From Leifsonia sp. AG29 (GTDB lineage: Bacteria; Actinomycetota; Actinomycetes; Actinomycetales; Microbacteriaceae), in assembly GCF_009765225.1 (NCBI RefSeq), contig NZ_VMSF01000001.1, positions 930,001 to 994,000 on the forward strand: a stretch of DNA of 64,000 nt, written 5' to 3'. A program made the translations under genes and the position numbers. The notes under the pieces were generated by a model. It did not search any database, was not told the DNA's origin, and saw nothing but the letters and a program-made list of their open reading frames with translations. This document shows positions 24,059-32,276 of this stretch, one piece after another. Position 1 is the stretch's first letter, and each line of letters opens with the position of its first letter.

Positions 24059-24088
24059 GTTGGAATGACGGATGTGTCGGCACCGATG

Positions 24089-24102
24089 TGTGCACGTTCA
24101 CA
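24089..24102. promoter_or_regulatory. LacI-type operator O3
   Basis: TGTGCACGTTCACA is identical to O1 and lies 44 bp after O2 and 32 bp before the GTG start of the GH42 gene. Three near-equal spacings suggest cooperative binding or looping. Confidence 0.8.
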
Positions 24103-24134
24103 GAATGGCAGAACAGATGGCAAAGGAGCCGCAG

Positions 24135-26126
24135 GTGCTCATCCCCGGTACGGAGGGTCTCGTCCTCGGGTGCGACTACAACCCCGAGCAGTGGGATCCC
24201 GCCGTCTGGGAGGAGGACGTGCGCCTGATGACCGAGGCCGGCGTCTCGCTCGTCGCCATCAACGTCTTCGGCTGGGCGCAGATCCAGCCGGCCGCCGACC
24301 GGTTCGACTTCTCGGGGCTCGACCGCATCATCGAGCTGCTGCACGAGGCGGGCATCGGCATCAACCTCGGCACGGGCACCGCCTCCCCGCCGCCCTGGCT
24401 GAGCGCCCGGCACCCCGAGATCCTCCCGGTCTCGGCTGACGGGCTCCGCGCGTGGCCGGGCGGCCGCCAGGCCTACTGCCCGAGTTCCCCGGTGTTCCGG
24501 GAGGCCGCGGCCCGCCTCGTCACGGAGGTCGCGACCCGGTACGGCTCGCACCCCGCCGTGCGCCTCTGGCACGTGTCGAACGAGCTCGGCTGCCACAACG
24601 CGCTGTGCTACTGCGACGTCTCGGCCGAGGCTTTCCGTGGCTGGCTTCGCGCCAAGTACGAGACGCTCGACGCGCTGAACGCCGCGTGGGGGACCGCCTT
24701 CTGGAGCCAGCGCTACGGGGCCTGGGAGGAGATCCTCCCTCCCCGCCGCACCCTCTCCTCCGGCAACCCGGGCCAGGCGCTCGACTTCGCGCGCTTCAGC
24801 TCCGACGAGGTGCTCGAGTGCTTCCTCGTGGAGGAACGGATCCTCCGCGAGCTGAGCACCATCCCGGTCACGACCAACTTCATGGCGACCGCGCACATCC
24901 GCACCCAGGACTACTGGCAGTGGGCGCCCCACATGGACCTCATCGCGAACGACCACTACCTCGACCACCGCCTCCCCGTTCCGCACCAGGAGCTGGCGCT
25001 CGCCGGCGACATCACCCGCGGGCTCGCCGGCGGGAGGCCGTGGCTGCTCATGGAGCAGTCCACCGGCGCCGTCAACTGGCAGCCGCGCAACCTGAGCAAG
25101 GCGCCGGGCGAGCTCCTCCGGAACTCCCTGACCCACGTCGCGCGCGGCGCCGACGGCATCTGCTTCTTCCAGTGGCGCGCCTCCGTGCAGGGCACCGAGA
25201 AGTTCCACTCGGCGCTGCTGCCGCACGCGGGCACCGAGAGCCGCACCTGGCGCGAGGTGCTCGAGCTGTCCCGGGCGCTCCAGTCGATCAAGGAGGTGGT
25301 GGGGACCGAGGTGGTCGCCGACGTCGCCCTCATCTTCAGCTGGGAGGCTTGGTGGGCCACCGACCTCGACTCGCACCCCTCGGAGGACGTGCGCTACCTC
25401 GACCAGGTACACGCCCTCTACCGGGCGCTGTGGGAGGCAGGCGTCACCGTCGACATCGTCGCTCCGGGCGCCGACCTCTCCGGCTACCGGCTGGCCGTCG
25501 TCCCCTCCCTCTACCTCGTGCGCGACGCCGAGGCCGCGGCCGTCTCCGCCTTCGTGGAGGCCGGCGGCACCGCCGTCGTCACCTTCTTCTCCGGCATCGT
25601 CGACGAGAACGACCGGGTCCGCACCGGCGGGTACCCGGGCGCATTCCGAGACCTGCTCGGAGTGCGCGCCGACGAGTTCTTCCCGCTGGCCGCCGGCGGA
25701 CGCGTCGCCCTCGACGACGGTTCGACCGGGAGGCTGTGGACCGAGAGCATCGAGCCCACCGGGAGCGAGGTGGTCGCCTCCTTCACCGACGGCCCGCTGC
25801 CGGGCCGCCCCGCGATCACCCGCAACCGGTTCGGCGGCGGAACGGCCTGGTACCTCGGCACCGCCCTCGACGGCGAGCACCTGAGGGTGCTGCTGACCGA
25901 GATCGCCGCGGAGGCCGGCGTGACCGTCTCCACGACGCCCGGCGTCGAGCGCGTGCTGCGCCGCGGCGAGCACGGCGACTTCCACTTCATCATCAACCAC
26001 ACGGCGACCGACCACACCGTGGCGCTCGACGGGTACGAGCTGGTCACGGCGCAGCCGGTCGCGGAGAGTCTCACGATCCCGGCTGGTGCGGTCCGTGTCG
26101 TGCGGGCCGCGGAATCAGAGAAGTAA
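24135..26126 (+). CDS. Beta-galactosidase, glycoside hydrolase family 42
   Basis: A 663-residue intracellular retaining beta-galactosidase. Domain A is a TIM barrel (about 1-380) starting GCDYNPEQWDPAVWEEDVRL; E150 (HVSNELGCH) is the acid/base and E307 (LLMEQSTG) the nucleophile. A GATase-like trimer domain (about 385-590) and a small C-terminal beta domain follow. Zinc-site cysteines C115, C158 and C160 are present, but Ser163 stands where many relatives have the last Cys. I chose GTG 24135 because AAAGGAG lies six bases upstream; ATGs at 24105 and 24117 lack a site. First gene of the operon with two permeases and a binding protein, so it cleaves the imported galactoside. Confidence 0.93.
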   Translation: MLIPGTEGLVLGCDYNPEQWDPAVWEEDVRLMTEAGVSLVAINVFGWAQIQPAADRFDFSGLDRIIELLHEAGIGINLGTGTASPPPWLSARHPEILPVSADGLRAWPGGRQAYCPSSPVFREAAARLVTEVATRYGSHPAVRLWHVSNELGCHNALCYCDVSAEAFRGWLRAKYETLDALNAAWGTAFWSQRYGAWEEILPPRRTLSSGNPGQALDFARFSSDEVLECFLVEERILRELSTIPVTTNFMATAHIRTQDYWQWAPHMDLIANDHYLDHRLPVPHQELALAGDITRGLAGGRPWLLMEQSTGAVNWQPRNLSKAPGELLRNSLTHVARGADGICFFQWRASVQGTEKFHSALLPHAGTESRTWREVLELSRALQSIKEVVGTEVVADVALIFSWEAWWATDLDSHPSEDVRYLDQVHALYRALWEAGVTVDIVAPGADLSGYRLAVVPSLYLVRDAEAAAVSAFVEAGGTAVVTFFSGIVDENDRVRTGGYPGAFRDLLGVRADEFFPLAAGGRVALDDGSTGRLWTESIEPTGSEVVASFTDGPLPGRPAITRNRFGGGTAWYLGTALDGEHLRVLLTEIAAEAGVTVSTTPGVERVLRRGEHGDFHFIINHTATDHTVALDGYELVTAQPVAESLTIPAGAVRVVRAAESEK

Positions 26127-26137
26127 GGACCACGAAG

Positions 26138-27061
26138 ATGACAACGACGTCTGCACCCGCAACAGCCAACCGGGCCGCGGCCCCGCCGCGTCGCCGCCGC
26201 CTCAGCCTGTGGCGGGCCGTGCTCGTCTTCGTGGCGCCGTTCGCCGTCCTGTACGCGCTGTTCTACGCGGTCCCGATCGCGTACGCGATCTACCAGTCCC
26301 TCCTCACCGTGGAGCGGCAGGGAACGTTCGGGCCGGCGACCCAGGTGTTCGGCGGTCTGACCCAGTACGTGCAGGTGTTCCAGAACACGGCGTTCTGGGC
26401 CTCGGTCGGACGGGTGCTCCTGTTCGGTGTGGTGCAGGTGCCCGTCATGCTGATTCTCGCGCTGGTGTTCGCGCTCCTCCTCGACTCGCCGCTCCTGCGT
26501 GGCAAGAAGTTCTTCCGCCTCGCCTACTTCGCGCCCTACGCGGTGCCGGGTGTCATCGCGGCGATCATGTGGGGCTTCCTGTACTCGCCGTCGCTGTCGC
26601 CGTTCAGCGCGCTCACGGAGAACGTCAACTTCCTCGGCGCCGACCTCGTCCTGTGGTCGATCGCCAACATCCTCACTTGGGTCTACGTCGGCTACAACAT
26701 GCTGATCATCTACTCGTCCCTCCTGGCGATCCCGCAGGAGATCTACGAGGCGGCGAAGCTCGACGGGGCCAACAACTGGCAGGTCGCGATCCGCATCAAG
26801 ATCCCGCTGGTGACGCCGGCGATCATCCTGACCGCCGTCTTCTCGATCATCGGCACGCTCCAGCTGCTCGCCGAGCCGCAGACGCTGCGCAGCTTCAGCA
26901 CGGCGATCAACAGCACGTACACGCCGAACCTGGCGGTATACACGACGGCGTCGATCCCGAATTACAGCCTCGCGGCCGCGATGTCGGTCGTCCTCGCACT
27001 GTTCACGTTCGTCCTCTCGTTCGTGTTCCTGAAGCTCACCCAGAGGAGGGCGTTCGCATGA
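26138..27061 (+). CDS. Sugar ABC transporter permease, MalF type
   Basis: A 307-residue inner-membrane permease with six helices after a basic N-terminus (NRAAAPPRRRRLSLWR). The EAA loop that docks the ATPase reads EIYEAAKLDGANNWQVAIRI, followed by KIPLVTPAI. It belongs to the CUT1 oligosaccharide class. AAGGA precedes the ATG, 11 bases after the GH42 stop; its own stop overlaps the next start (ATGA). It forms the channel with the following MalG-type protein. Confidence 0.92.
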   Translation: MTTTSAPATANRAAAPPRRRRLSLWRAVLVFVAPFAVLYALFYAVPIAYAIYQSLLTVERQGTFGPATQVFGGLTQYVQVFQNTAFWASVGRVLLFGVVQVPVMLILALVFALLLDSPLLRGKKFFRLAYFAPYAVPGVIAAIMWGFLYSPSLSPFSALTENVNFLGADLVLWSIANILTWVYVGYNMLIIYSSLLAIPQEIYEAAKLDGANNWQVAIRIKIPLVTPAIILTAVFSIIGTLQLLAEPQTLRSFSTAINSTYTPNLAVYTTASIPNYSLAAAMSVVLALFTFVLSFVFLKLTQRRAFA

Positions 27062-27969
27062 CCACGATCACCGCCGCCGGCCGCCGCATCAAGCGCGGCG
27101 ACGCGCCGCCCCAGGGGGCAGGACGCGAGAGCATCGTGTCGCGCACGGGTGCCATGCTCGTGATGGCGCTCTTCACCCTCTACTTCCTGATCCCGGTCTG
27201 GTGGCTGCTCGTCTCCTCCACGAAGACCCGCGGCGAGTTCACGACCACGGCCCCGCTGTGGTTCACGCCGGACGGGTTCTCGAACCTGGTCGGCAACCTC
27301 GGCGAGCTGTTCACGTACGACTCGGGCGTCTACGTCCACTGGCTGATCAACAGCGTGCTGTACGCGGGCGTCGGCGCCTTCCTCGGCACCGTCGTCGCCG
27401 GGATGTGCGGCTACGCCCTCGCGAAGTACCGGTTCAAGGGCCGGGAGGTGCTGTTCAACGTCGTCCTCGCCGGTGTGCTCGTGCCGGCGACCGCGCTGGC
27501 CCTCCCGCTGTTCCTGATCTTCTCGCAGGTGCAGCTGACCAACACCTACTGGTCGGTGTTCCTCCCGAGCATCGTGAGCCCGTTCGGCGTCTACCTCGCC
27601 CGCATCTTCGCGGCGGCCAGCGTGCCGGACGAACTGCTCGAGGCCGCGCGACTCGACGGGTCGGGCGAGGTCCGCACCTTCTTCACGGTCTCGGTCCGGC
27701 TCATGTCGCCGGCGCTCGTGACCATGTTCCTCTTCCAGTTCGTCGCGATCTGGAACAACTTCTTCCTGCCGCTGATCATGCTGCGGGACCAGACCCTGTT
27801 CCCGGTGACCCTCGGTCTCTACGCCTGGAACAGCGCGATCGGGCAGGCACCCGAGCTGCGGTCACTCGTGATCGTCGGAGCTCTCGTCTCGATCGTCCCG
27901 CTCATCATCGCCTTCCTGAGCCTCCAGCGGTTCTGGTCCGGCGGTCTTGCCGCGGGAAGTGTCAAGTGA
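27058..27969 (+). CDS. Sugar ABC transporter permease, MalG type
   Basis: A 303-residue permease with six membrane helices; the EAA motif reads ELLEAARLDGSGEVRTFFTV. It starts in a 4-base overlap with the MalF-type gene, so the two halves are made together. The conserved WWLLVSSTKTRGEF segment after helix 1 is typical of MalG-type partners. No ATPase gene lies in this operon; a shared MsiK-like ATPase elsewhere is the known actinobacterial solution. Confidence 0.92.
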   Translation: MTTITAAGRRIKRGDAPPQGAGRESIVSRTGAMLVMALFTLYFLIPVWWLLVSSTKTRGEFTTTAPLWFTPDGFSNLVGNLGELFTYDSGVYVHWLINSVLYAGVGAFLGTVVAGMCGYALAKYRFKGREVLFNVVLAGVLVPATALALPLFLIFSQVQLTNTYWSVFLPSIVSPFGVYLARIFAAASVPDELLEAARLDGSGEVRTFFTVSVRLMSPALVTMFLFQFVAIWNNFFLPLIMLRDQTLFPVTLGLYAWNSAIGQAPELRSLVIVGALVSIVPLIIAFLSLQRFWSGGLAAGSVK

Positions 27970-28006
27970 CCACATCCCCCACACCAACACACACGAAGGA
28001 CGCATG

Positions 28007-29341
28007 ATGAAAGCACGGACAAGGATCGTCGCTGCTGCCGTCGGGCTGACCGCAGCGCTGGCGCTGACGGCCTGCAGCGGGCAGGGCTCGACGGGCACCA
28101 GCACGTCGGCGGGCGGCGACTGCAAGCCCTCCTCGGGGAAGGTCGACCTGACCTTCACCACCTGGGTTCCCGGAATGGACAAGGTCGTCGACCTCTGGAA
28201 CCAGAAGAACCCCAACATCCAGGTGAAGTTCCAGACCGGGCCGTCGGGTAACAGCGGTACCTACCAGAACTTCTTCAACCAGATCAAGGCGGGCAACGCG
28301 CCCGACCTGGGCCAGATCGAGTACGACGCGCTCCCGAACTTCCGGGTGCAGGACGGTCTCACCAACATCGCATCGTGCGCGCCCGTCGCCGACGCGAAGA
28401 GCAAGTTCGTCGACTGGACCTGGAACCAGGTGACCTTCGGCGAGAGCAACGCAGTGTACGCGATCCCGCAGGACACCGGCCCGATCGCGATGTTCTACCG
28501 CAAGGACCTGTTCGACGCGGCCGGCATCCCGGTCCCGAAGACCTGGGACGAGTACGCGAAGGATGCCGCCCTCATCAAGGCCAAGGGCGCCTACATCACC
28601 AACTTCCCGAAGACCGACGTCAACTGGTTCGCGGGCATGGTGTGGCAGGCGGGCGGCCAGTGGTTCAAGAACGACGGCAACAAGTGGACCGTCAACCTGA
28701 CCGACGACAAGTCGAAGCAGGTCGCCGACTACTGGCAGAAGCTCATCGACGCCGGCCAGGTGTCGAAGCTCGCCTCCTTCTCGGACGACTGGAACAAGTC
28801 GTTCGACGACGGGCAGCAGTGGACCTGGGTCTCGGCCGTCTGGGGCGCCTCGACGCTCGAGACCGGCGCGCCGAACACCGCGGGCAAGTGGGCGGTCGCC
28901 CCGATGCCGCAGTGGTCGGCGAGCGACAGCAAGGCCGGTGACTGGGGAGGCTCCTCCACCGCCGTCCTGAAGGGCTCGAAGCACCCGTACGAGGCGGCCA
29001 AGTTCGCCATGTGGCTGAACACCGACCCGGAGGCGCTCGCGCTCGAGAACAAGCTCGGCGGTCTCTACCCGGCGTCCACCGCCGGCGCCGACCTGCCCGC
29101 GTTCACCTCGGGCCAGCCGTTCTACGGCGGTCAGAAGATCTACGACGTCTTCAAGCAGGCCTCCAGCCAGGTCGACCCCAACTTCACCTGGGGCCCGACC
29201 ATGACGCAGACCTACACGGATGTGTCCGACGGGTTCGGCGCCGCCCTCAGCGGCAACGGCACGCTGCTCGACGCCCTGAAGACCGGCCAGGAGAAGACGA
29301 TCAGCGCTCTCGAGGCGCAGTCGATCCCGGTCAACAAGTGA
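28007..29341 (+). CDS. Sugar-binding lipoprotein of the ABC importer
   Basis: A 444-residue extracellular solute-binding protein (family 1). The signal peptide MKARTRIVAAAVGLTAALAL ends in lipobox LTAC (Cys22), so it is lipid-anchored outside the membrane. The mature part has LTFTTWVPGMDKVVDLWNQK and YAIPQDTGPIAMFYRKDLFD, conserved family regions. I chose the second ATG (28007) because AAGGA lies six bases before it; ATG 28004 adds one Met. It delivers a galactoside to the two permeases upstream in the operon. Two strong hairpins follow the stop. Confidence 0.92.
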   Translation: MKARTRIVAAAVGLTAALALTACSGQGSTGTSTSAGGDCKPSSGKVDLTFTTWVPGMDKVVDLWNQKNPNIQVKFQTGPSGNSGTYQNFFNQIKAGNAPDLGQIEYDALPNFRVQDGLTNIASCAPVADAKSKFVDWTWNQVTFGESNAVYAIPQDTGPIAMFYRKDLFDAAGIPVPKTWDEYAKDAALIKAKGAYITNFPKTDVNWFAGMVWQAGGQWFKNDGNKWTVNLTDDKSKQVADYWQKLIDAGQVSKLASFSDDWNKSFDDGQQWTWVSAVWGASTLETGAPNTAGKWAVAPMPQWSASDSKAGDWGGSSTAVLKGSKHPYEAAKFAMWLNTDPEALALENKLGGLYPASTAGADLPAFTSGQPFYGGQKIYDVFKQASSQVDPNFTWGPTMTQTYTDVSDGFGAALSGNGTLLDALKTGQEKTISALEAQSIPVNK

Positions 29342-29363
29342 GCCCTCGCGCTCGCTCGTAGGC

Positions 29364-29405
29364 CCTTCGGCCCTCCCGGTGCCCCCTGCCCGGGAGGGTC
29401 GAAGG
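29364..29405. terminator. Strong terminator hairpin after the sugar operon
   Basis: A 16-bp stem pairs 29364-29379 with 29390-29405 (one G-U pair), loop of 10 bases, 22 bp after the binding-protein stop. Confidence 0.8.
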
Positions 29406-29408
29406 CAG

Positions 29409-29446
29409 AAGGCCCGTGCCGCACCGCGAGGTGCGACACGGGCCTT
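29409..29446. terminator. Second terminator hairpin, facing the PhyH gene
   Basis: AAGGCCCGTG (29409-29418) pairs with CACGGGCCTT (29437-29446), and CGCACC with GGTGCG inside, closed by a GCGA tetraloop (29426-29429). It ends 18 bp before the convergent PhyH stop codon and can serve both directions. Confidence 0.8.
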
Positions 29447-29464
29447 CCGTGCTGTCGGCGTCGG

Positions 29465-30397
29465 TCAGGACGTGAAGGGCACGCTGCCCGCGCTGCAGTA
29501 CGAGCCGGGGCTGTGCACCAGGTGGGCGATGCGGAGCTCCGCCTCCCGATCGCCGGCCGGTGCGGGCTTCAGCTCGGGGGAGATGTTCCATGCGAAGCCC
29601 TCGGCGCCGGGGTTGGCGCGGGCATGCTCCTCCAGGGCGACAGGGAGGAGGCGCAGGCGGCGGTCGACCCACTCGGCGTCCCACGGGCCCTCGGAGAGGA
29701 TCTGCTCCGCCGCGCGGAACTCGTAGTAGATCGTGCGGCGCAGGCGGTTGCCGAGCACCGCCTCCGAGCCGTGCACGACCATGACGTCGTGCACGAGGAC
29801 GTCGCCGGGCTCGAGCTCCGCCTGGATGACGCCGGGAGCGTCCCAGCCGTACTCCTCCTCGAGCTGGCACACGTCGACCGGCTGCTTGTGCGAGCCGGGC
29901 GCGACGCGGAGCGCGCCCTCGCCCTTCCGCGACGGGTCGAGGTAGACGTCGATGTTGAAGATGCGGTGCGTCCGCGGGTGGACGGCGTCCTGGTGCCAGC
30001 TGATCGGGGCACCGTCGCCCGCCTTCTTGAAGACGAGCGACTCGTAGGTGGGCACGAAGTCGGGGCCGGCCAGGCTCTCGGCGATGCCGAGCACCGCCGG
30101 CGACCCCAGCAGCTCGAGGGAGGCGCTCTCGCCCTTGTTGTGCAGGTAGTCGACCCGGAACATGACGCGGCCGGTCGGGCGGTTCGCCCACTGGTAGTCG
30201 GCCGCGCGATCGTCGCCCTCGGGAAGGGAGGACCCCTCCTCGATCCAGCGGTCGGCCGCGCTCTGCAGGCGGGCGAGGAGGTCGGCCGGGATCCGGTTGC
30301 GCAGGATCAGATAGCCCTGCTCGTCGAACTGCGCGATCTCTTCGGCGGTCAGGTGGTACGCGCGATCCGTCCCGACAGCGGTGGTGTTCAGTGTCAT
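29465..30397 (-). CDS. Phytanoyl-CoA dioxygenase (PhyH) family protein
   Basis: A 310-residue Fe(II)/2-oxoglutarate oxygenase of the PhyH family. The metal triad is complete: H135 and D137 in PISWHQDAVHP and H209 in VMVVHGSEAVLG; R218 in NRLRRTIYYEF fits the 2-oxoglutarate-binding arginine. The N-terminus has the family's EEIAQFDEQGYLIL. Bacterial members hydroxylate small metabolites, often osmolytes, phosphonates or natural-product intermediates, so the fatty-acyl name should not be taken as a function. Start ATG 30397; a longer in-frame reading upstream runs through the AraC-type gene and is rejected. It is divergent from the AraC regulator by 70 bp, which probably controls it. Confidence 0.88.
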   Translation of the reverse strand: MTLNTTAVGTDRAYHLTAEEIAQFDEQGYLILRNRIPADLLARLQSAADRWIEEGSSLPEGDDRAADYQWANRPTGRVMFRVDYLHNKGESASLELLGSPAVLGIAESLAGPDFVPTYESLVFKKAGDGAPISWHQDAVHPRTHRIFNIDVYLDPSRKGEGALRVAPGSHKQPVDVCQLEEEYGWDAPGVIQAELEPGDVLVHDVMVVHGSEAVLGNRLRRTIYYEFRAAEQILSEGPWDAEWVDRRLRLLPVALEEHARANPGAEGFAWNISPELKPAPAGDREAELRIAHLVHSPGSYCSAGSVPFTS

Positions 30398-30451
30398 GGT
30401 TACGACGGTAGATGGCGGGTATCCTGGACTTCTAGCCGTTTTGGTCTCGCG

Positions 30452-30467
30452 AAAGTACGGAAAAGTA
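30452..30467. promoter_or_regulatory. 10-bp spaced AAAGTA direct repeats before the AraC gene
   Basis: AAAGTA occurs at 30452-30457 and 30462-30467, exactly one helix turn apart and directly before the AraC ATG, inside the 70-bp divergent gap. AraC-family proteins often bind such direct half-sites; the assignment is inference. Confidence 0.35.
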
Positions 30468-31289
30468 ATGTTGTCGTCGGTCAGTGCGTCGGGTTCGTTC
30501 GGGCTCAGCTGCTGGTCGGGCGACCCGGCGGCGATGGGCCTGCCGCACATCCACGACGACATCGAGATCAACCTGAGCTCTGGCGCGCTCGAGTACCTCA
30601 TCGGCGGAGAGCGGGTGGCGGTGCCGGCCGGGTCCCTCCTCCTCTTCTGGGCGGCCCAGCCGCATCAGCTGATCGAGGCCGAGGCGGGCCGGCGGATGCA
30701 CTGGGTGACGATCCCGCTGCGCATGCTGCTCGAGTGGAGGCTGCCGCCGGCGTTCCAGGGCCGGCTGTTCGCGGGCGAGGTGTTCCTGCTCGACGCGGAG
30801 GCGCTGGGGGTCGACGAGCGGCGGCTCGAGCAGTGGGAGGCGGAGCTCGCGGGCGATGCGTTCGAGCGGGAGACGGCGCGGCTCGATCTGCGGGTGCAGG
30901 TGCGCCGGGTGGCGGCCGGGGCGGCGCGGGCCTCCGGAGCGGTCGCCTCCGAGCCGGAACGCCGCATCGAGCTCGTCACCCGCATGGCCGACTATGTGAC
31001 GACGCACGCACTCGAACAGGTGTCGGTCGCCGAGGTCGCCCGCTCGGTGAGCCTCCACCCGACGTACGCGATGACGCTGTTCAAGCGCGTGCTCGGGGTC
31101 ACCATCGGGGACTACGCGACGACCTGCCGCATCCAGGAGGCGCAGCGCCGGCTGATCACGACGGCTGACTCGGTCGCGGCGATCGCGCACGATGTCGGAT
31201 ATTCGTCGCTCAGTCAGTTCCACGCGAAGTTCCGGAGCATCGTCGGGGTGAGCCCGGGGGCGTACCGGCGCGGCCGCACCGGGGAGTGA
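30468..31289 (+). CDS. AraC family regulator with N-terminal cupin
   Basis: A 273-residue regulator. An AraC-type cupin sensor occupies about residues 20-110 (HIHDDIEINLSSG, VAVPAGSLLLFWAAQPHQL), and two HTH motifs lie in the last 100 residues: SVAEVARSVSLHPTYAMTLF and ITTADSVAAIAHDVGYSSLS, followed by the family signature FHAKFRSIVGVSPGAYRR. Start ATG 30468 follows GGAAAA; upstream in-frame codons cross the divergent promoter region. It is divergent from the PhyH gene, the likely target. The inducer is unknown. Confidence 0.9.
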   Translation: MLSSVSASGSFGLSCWSGDPAAMGLPHIHDDIEINLSSGALEYLIGGERVAVPAGSLLLFWAAQPHQLIEAEAGRRMHWVTIPLRMLLEWRLPPAFQGRLFAGEVFLLDAEALGVDERRLEQWEAELAGDAFERETARLDLRVQVRRVAAGAARASGAVASEPERRIELVTRMADYVTTHALEQVSVAEVARSVSLHPTYAMTLFKRVLGVTIGDYATTCRIQEAQRRLITTADSVAAIAHDVGYSSLSQFHAKFRSIVGVSPGAYRRGRTGE

Positions 31290-31404
31290 GGGGTCGTCGT
31301 CGCTCGCGCGCGGTCGCCCCGTTGCTTGGGTGTTCGCCCGTGGGCGGCCGCGCCGTCGCTCAGGGAGGAACGTTGGGTGCCCGGATCCGCGCGTTGCGGG
31401 TTGA

Positions 31405-31442
31405 GGAGGAGGATCCGGCGGCGGAGGCCGAGATCCTCCTCC
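31405..31442. terminator. Hairpin in the gap after the AraC gene
   Basis: GGAGGAGGATC (31405-31415) pairs perfectly with GATCCTCCTCC (31432-31442), spacer 16 nt. It lies 116 bp past the AraC stop and may terminate its transcript. The 439-bp gap 31290-31728 holds no convincing gene; besides this hairpin it has the structured segment and the operator listed next. Confidence 0.5.
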
Positions 31443-31626
31443 CCAGGCGCGCTGCGGGGCTCGGGGAGAGACAACGGCCGAGCGAAGGCAGACGCACGGG
31501 CCGGGGGAGGTGTCGCCCAGGGAGGACGGTTCGGGCGGGACCGCGGTAGTTGTCCTCCGATCGCCGGTGAATGGTCGGTCGTGGCCGCGTCGCCCCTCCC
31601 TGTGCCGCGAGCGAAGCGGGGCAGAA

Positions 31627-31673
31627 CGGACCCGCGGTACCCAGTGCTGGGAGTTGCCCGCGAAGCGGGTCCG
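31627..31673 (+). promoter_or_regulatory. Segment with two mutually exclusive stems upstream of padR-type gene
   Basis: CGGACCCGC (31627-31635) can pair with GCGGGTCCG (31665-31673). The same right arm can instead pair with CCCGC (31657-31661) as a tight hairpin with a GAA loop. GCGAAGCGGG also occurs at 31611-31620 and 31660-31669. If transcribed, this would be an attenuator-like switch; if not, it is an extra DNA site. Confidence 0.35.
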
Positions 31674-31681
31674 GACCGCGT

Positions 31682-31711
31682 CTCAGCGATATATCGTCGA
31701 GTATCGCTGAG
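31682..31711. promoter_or_regulatory. PadR-type operator palindrome
   Basis: CTCAGCGATA (31682-31691) and TATCGCTGAG (31702-31711) are perfect 10-bp inverted arms with a 10-bp spacer containing a further TATCG. It lies 17 bp before the ATG of the PadR gene. PadR proteins commonly bind ATATCG-type dyads in their own promoters, so autoregulation of this gene and the co-transcribed kinase gene is likely. Confidence 0.75.
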
Positions 31712-31728
31712 GATCCTAGGAGGTCATC

Positions 31729-32271
31729 ATGAGCGGTTCGTTCACGGCCGGCGGTTTCGGTGCCGGCCCCGGGGCAGAGGGCATGTGGCAGGCGTTCGAG
31801 CAGCTGCGGTCCCAGTTCGAGAAGAAGGTCGGCGGCCGGATGGGGCGCGGCGATGTCCGCGCCGCGGTCCTCGCCCTCCTGGCCGAGAAGCCGATGCACG
31901 GGTATCAGATCATCCGCGAGATCGAGGAGCGCAGCGGCGGCGCCTGGAAGCCGAGCGCCGGGTCGGTCTATCCGACACTGCAGCTGCTGGCCGATGAGGG
32001 GCTGATCACGGCGGAGGAGTCCAACGGGCGCAAGACGTACGCGCTCACCGAGGCCGGGCGAGCCGCCGCAGAGGAGGCGGGAGCCGCACCCTGGGAGACC
32101 GGTCCCTCCAGTGACACCATGGGGTTCGGTCCGCTGCCCAAGGCGGGCATCGACCTGGCCCAGGCCGTCGCGCAGGTCCGGAGGACGGGAACGCCCGAGC
32201 AGATCCAGGAGGCGGTGACCGTGCTCGACGAGGCACGTCGCCGGCTCTACGCGATCCTCGCCCAGGGCTGA
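31729..32271 (+). CDS. PadR family transcriptional regulator
   Basis: A 180-residue winged-helix repressor. A glycine-rich N-terminal tail (about 1-35) leads to the PadR domain: DVRAAVLALLAEKPMHGYQI, SVYPTLQLLADEGLI and a wing with ESNGRKTYALTEAGRA. The C-terminal part (about 140-180) has a dimerisation helix (VTVLDEARRRLYAILAQG). The tail resembles the long glycine-rich starts of actinobacterial PadR proteins beside efflux or stress genes. AGGAGG precedes ATG 31729. The ABC1 kinase gene starts 5 bp after its stop, so the two share a transcript and probably the palindromic operator upstream. Confidence 0.92.
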   Translation: MSGSFTAGGFGAGPGAEGMWQAFEQLRSQFEKKVGGRMGRGDVRAAVLALLAEKPMHGYQIIREIEERSGGAWKPSAGSVYPTLQLLADEGLITAEESNGRKTYALTEAGRAAAEEAGAAPWETGPSSDTMGFGPLPKAGIDLAQAVAQVRRTGTPEQIQEAVTVLDEARRRLYAILAQG

Positions 32272-32276
32272 CCGGA

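Noticed and set aside
31290-31681. Short open frames in the gap before the PadR gene
   Set aside because: All are Arg/Gly-rich, lack ribosome sites, and overlap hairpin structures; treated as non-coding.
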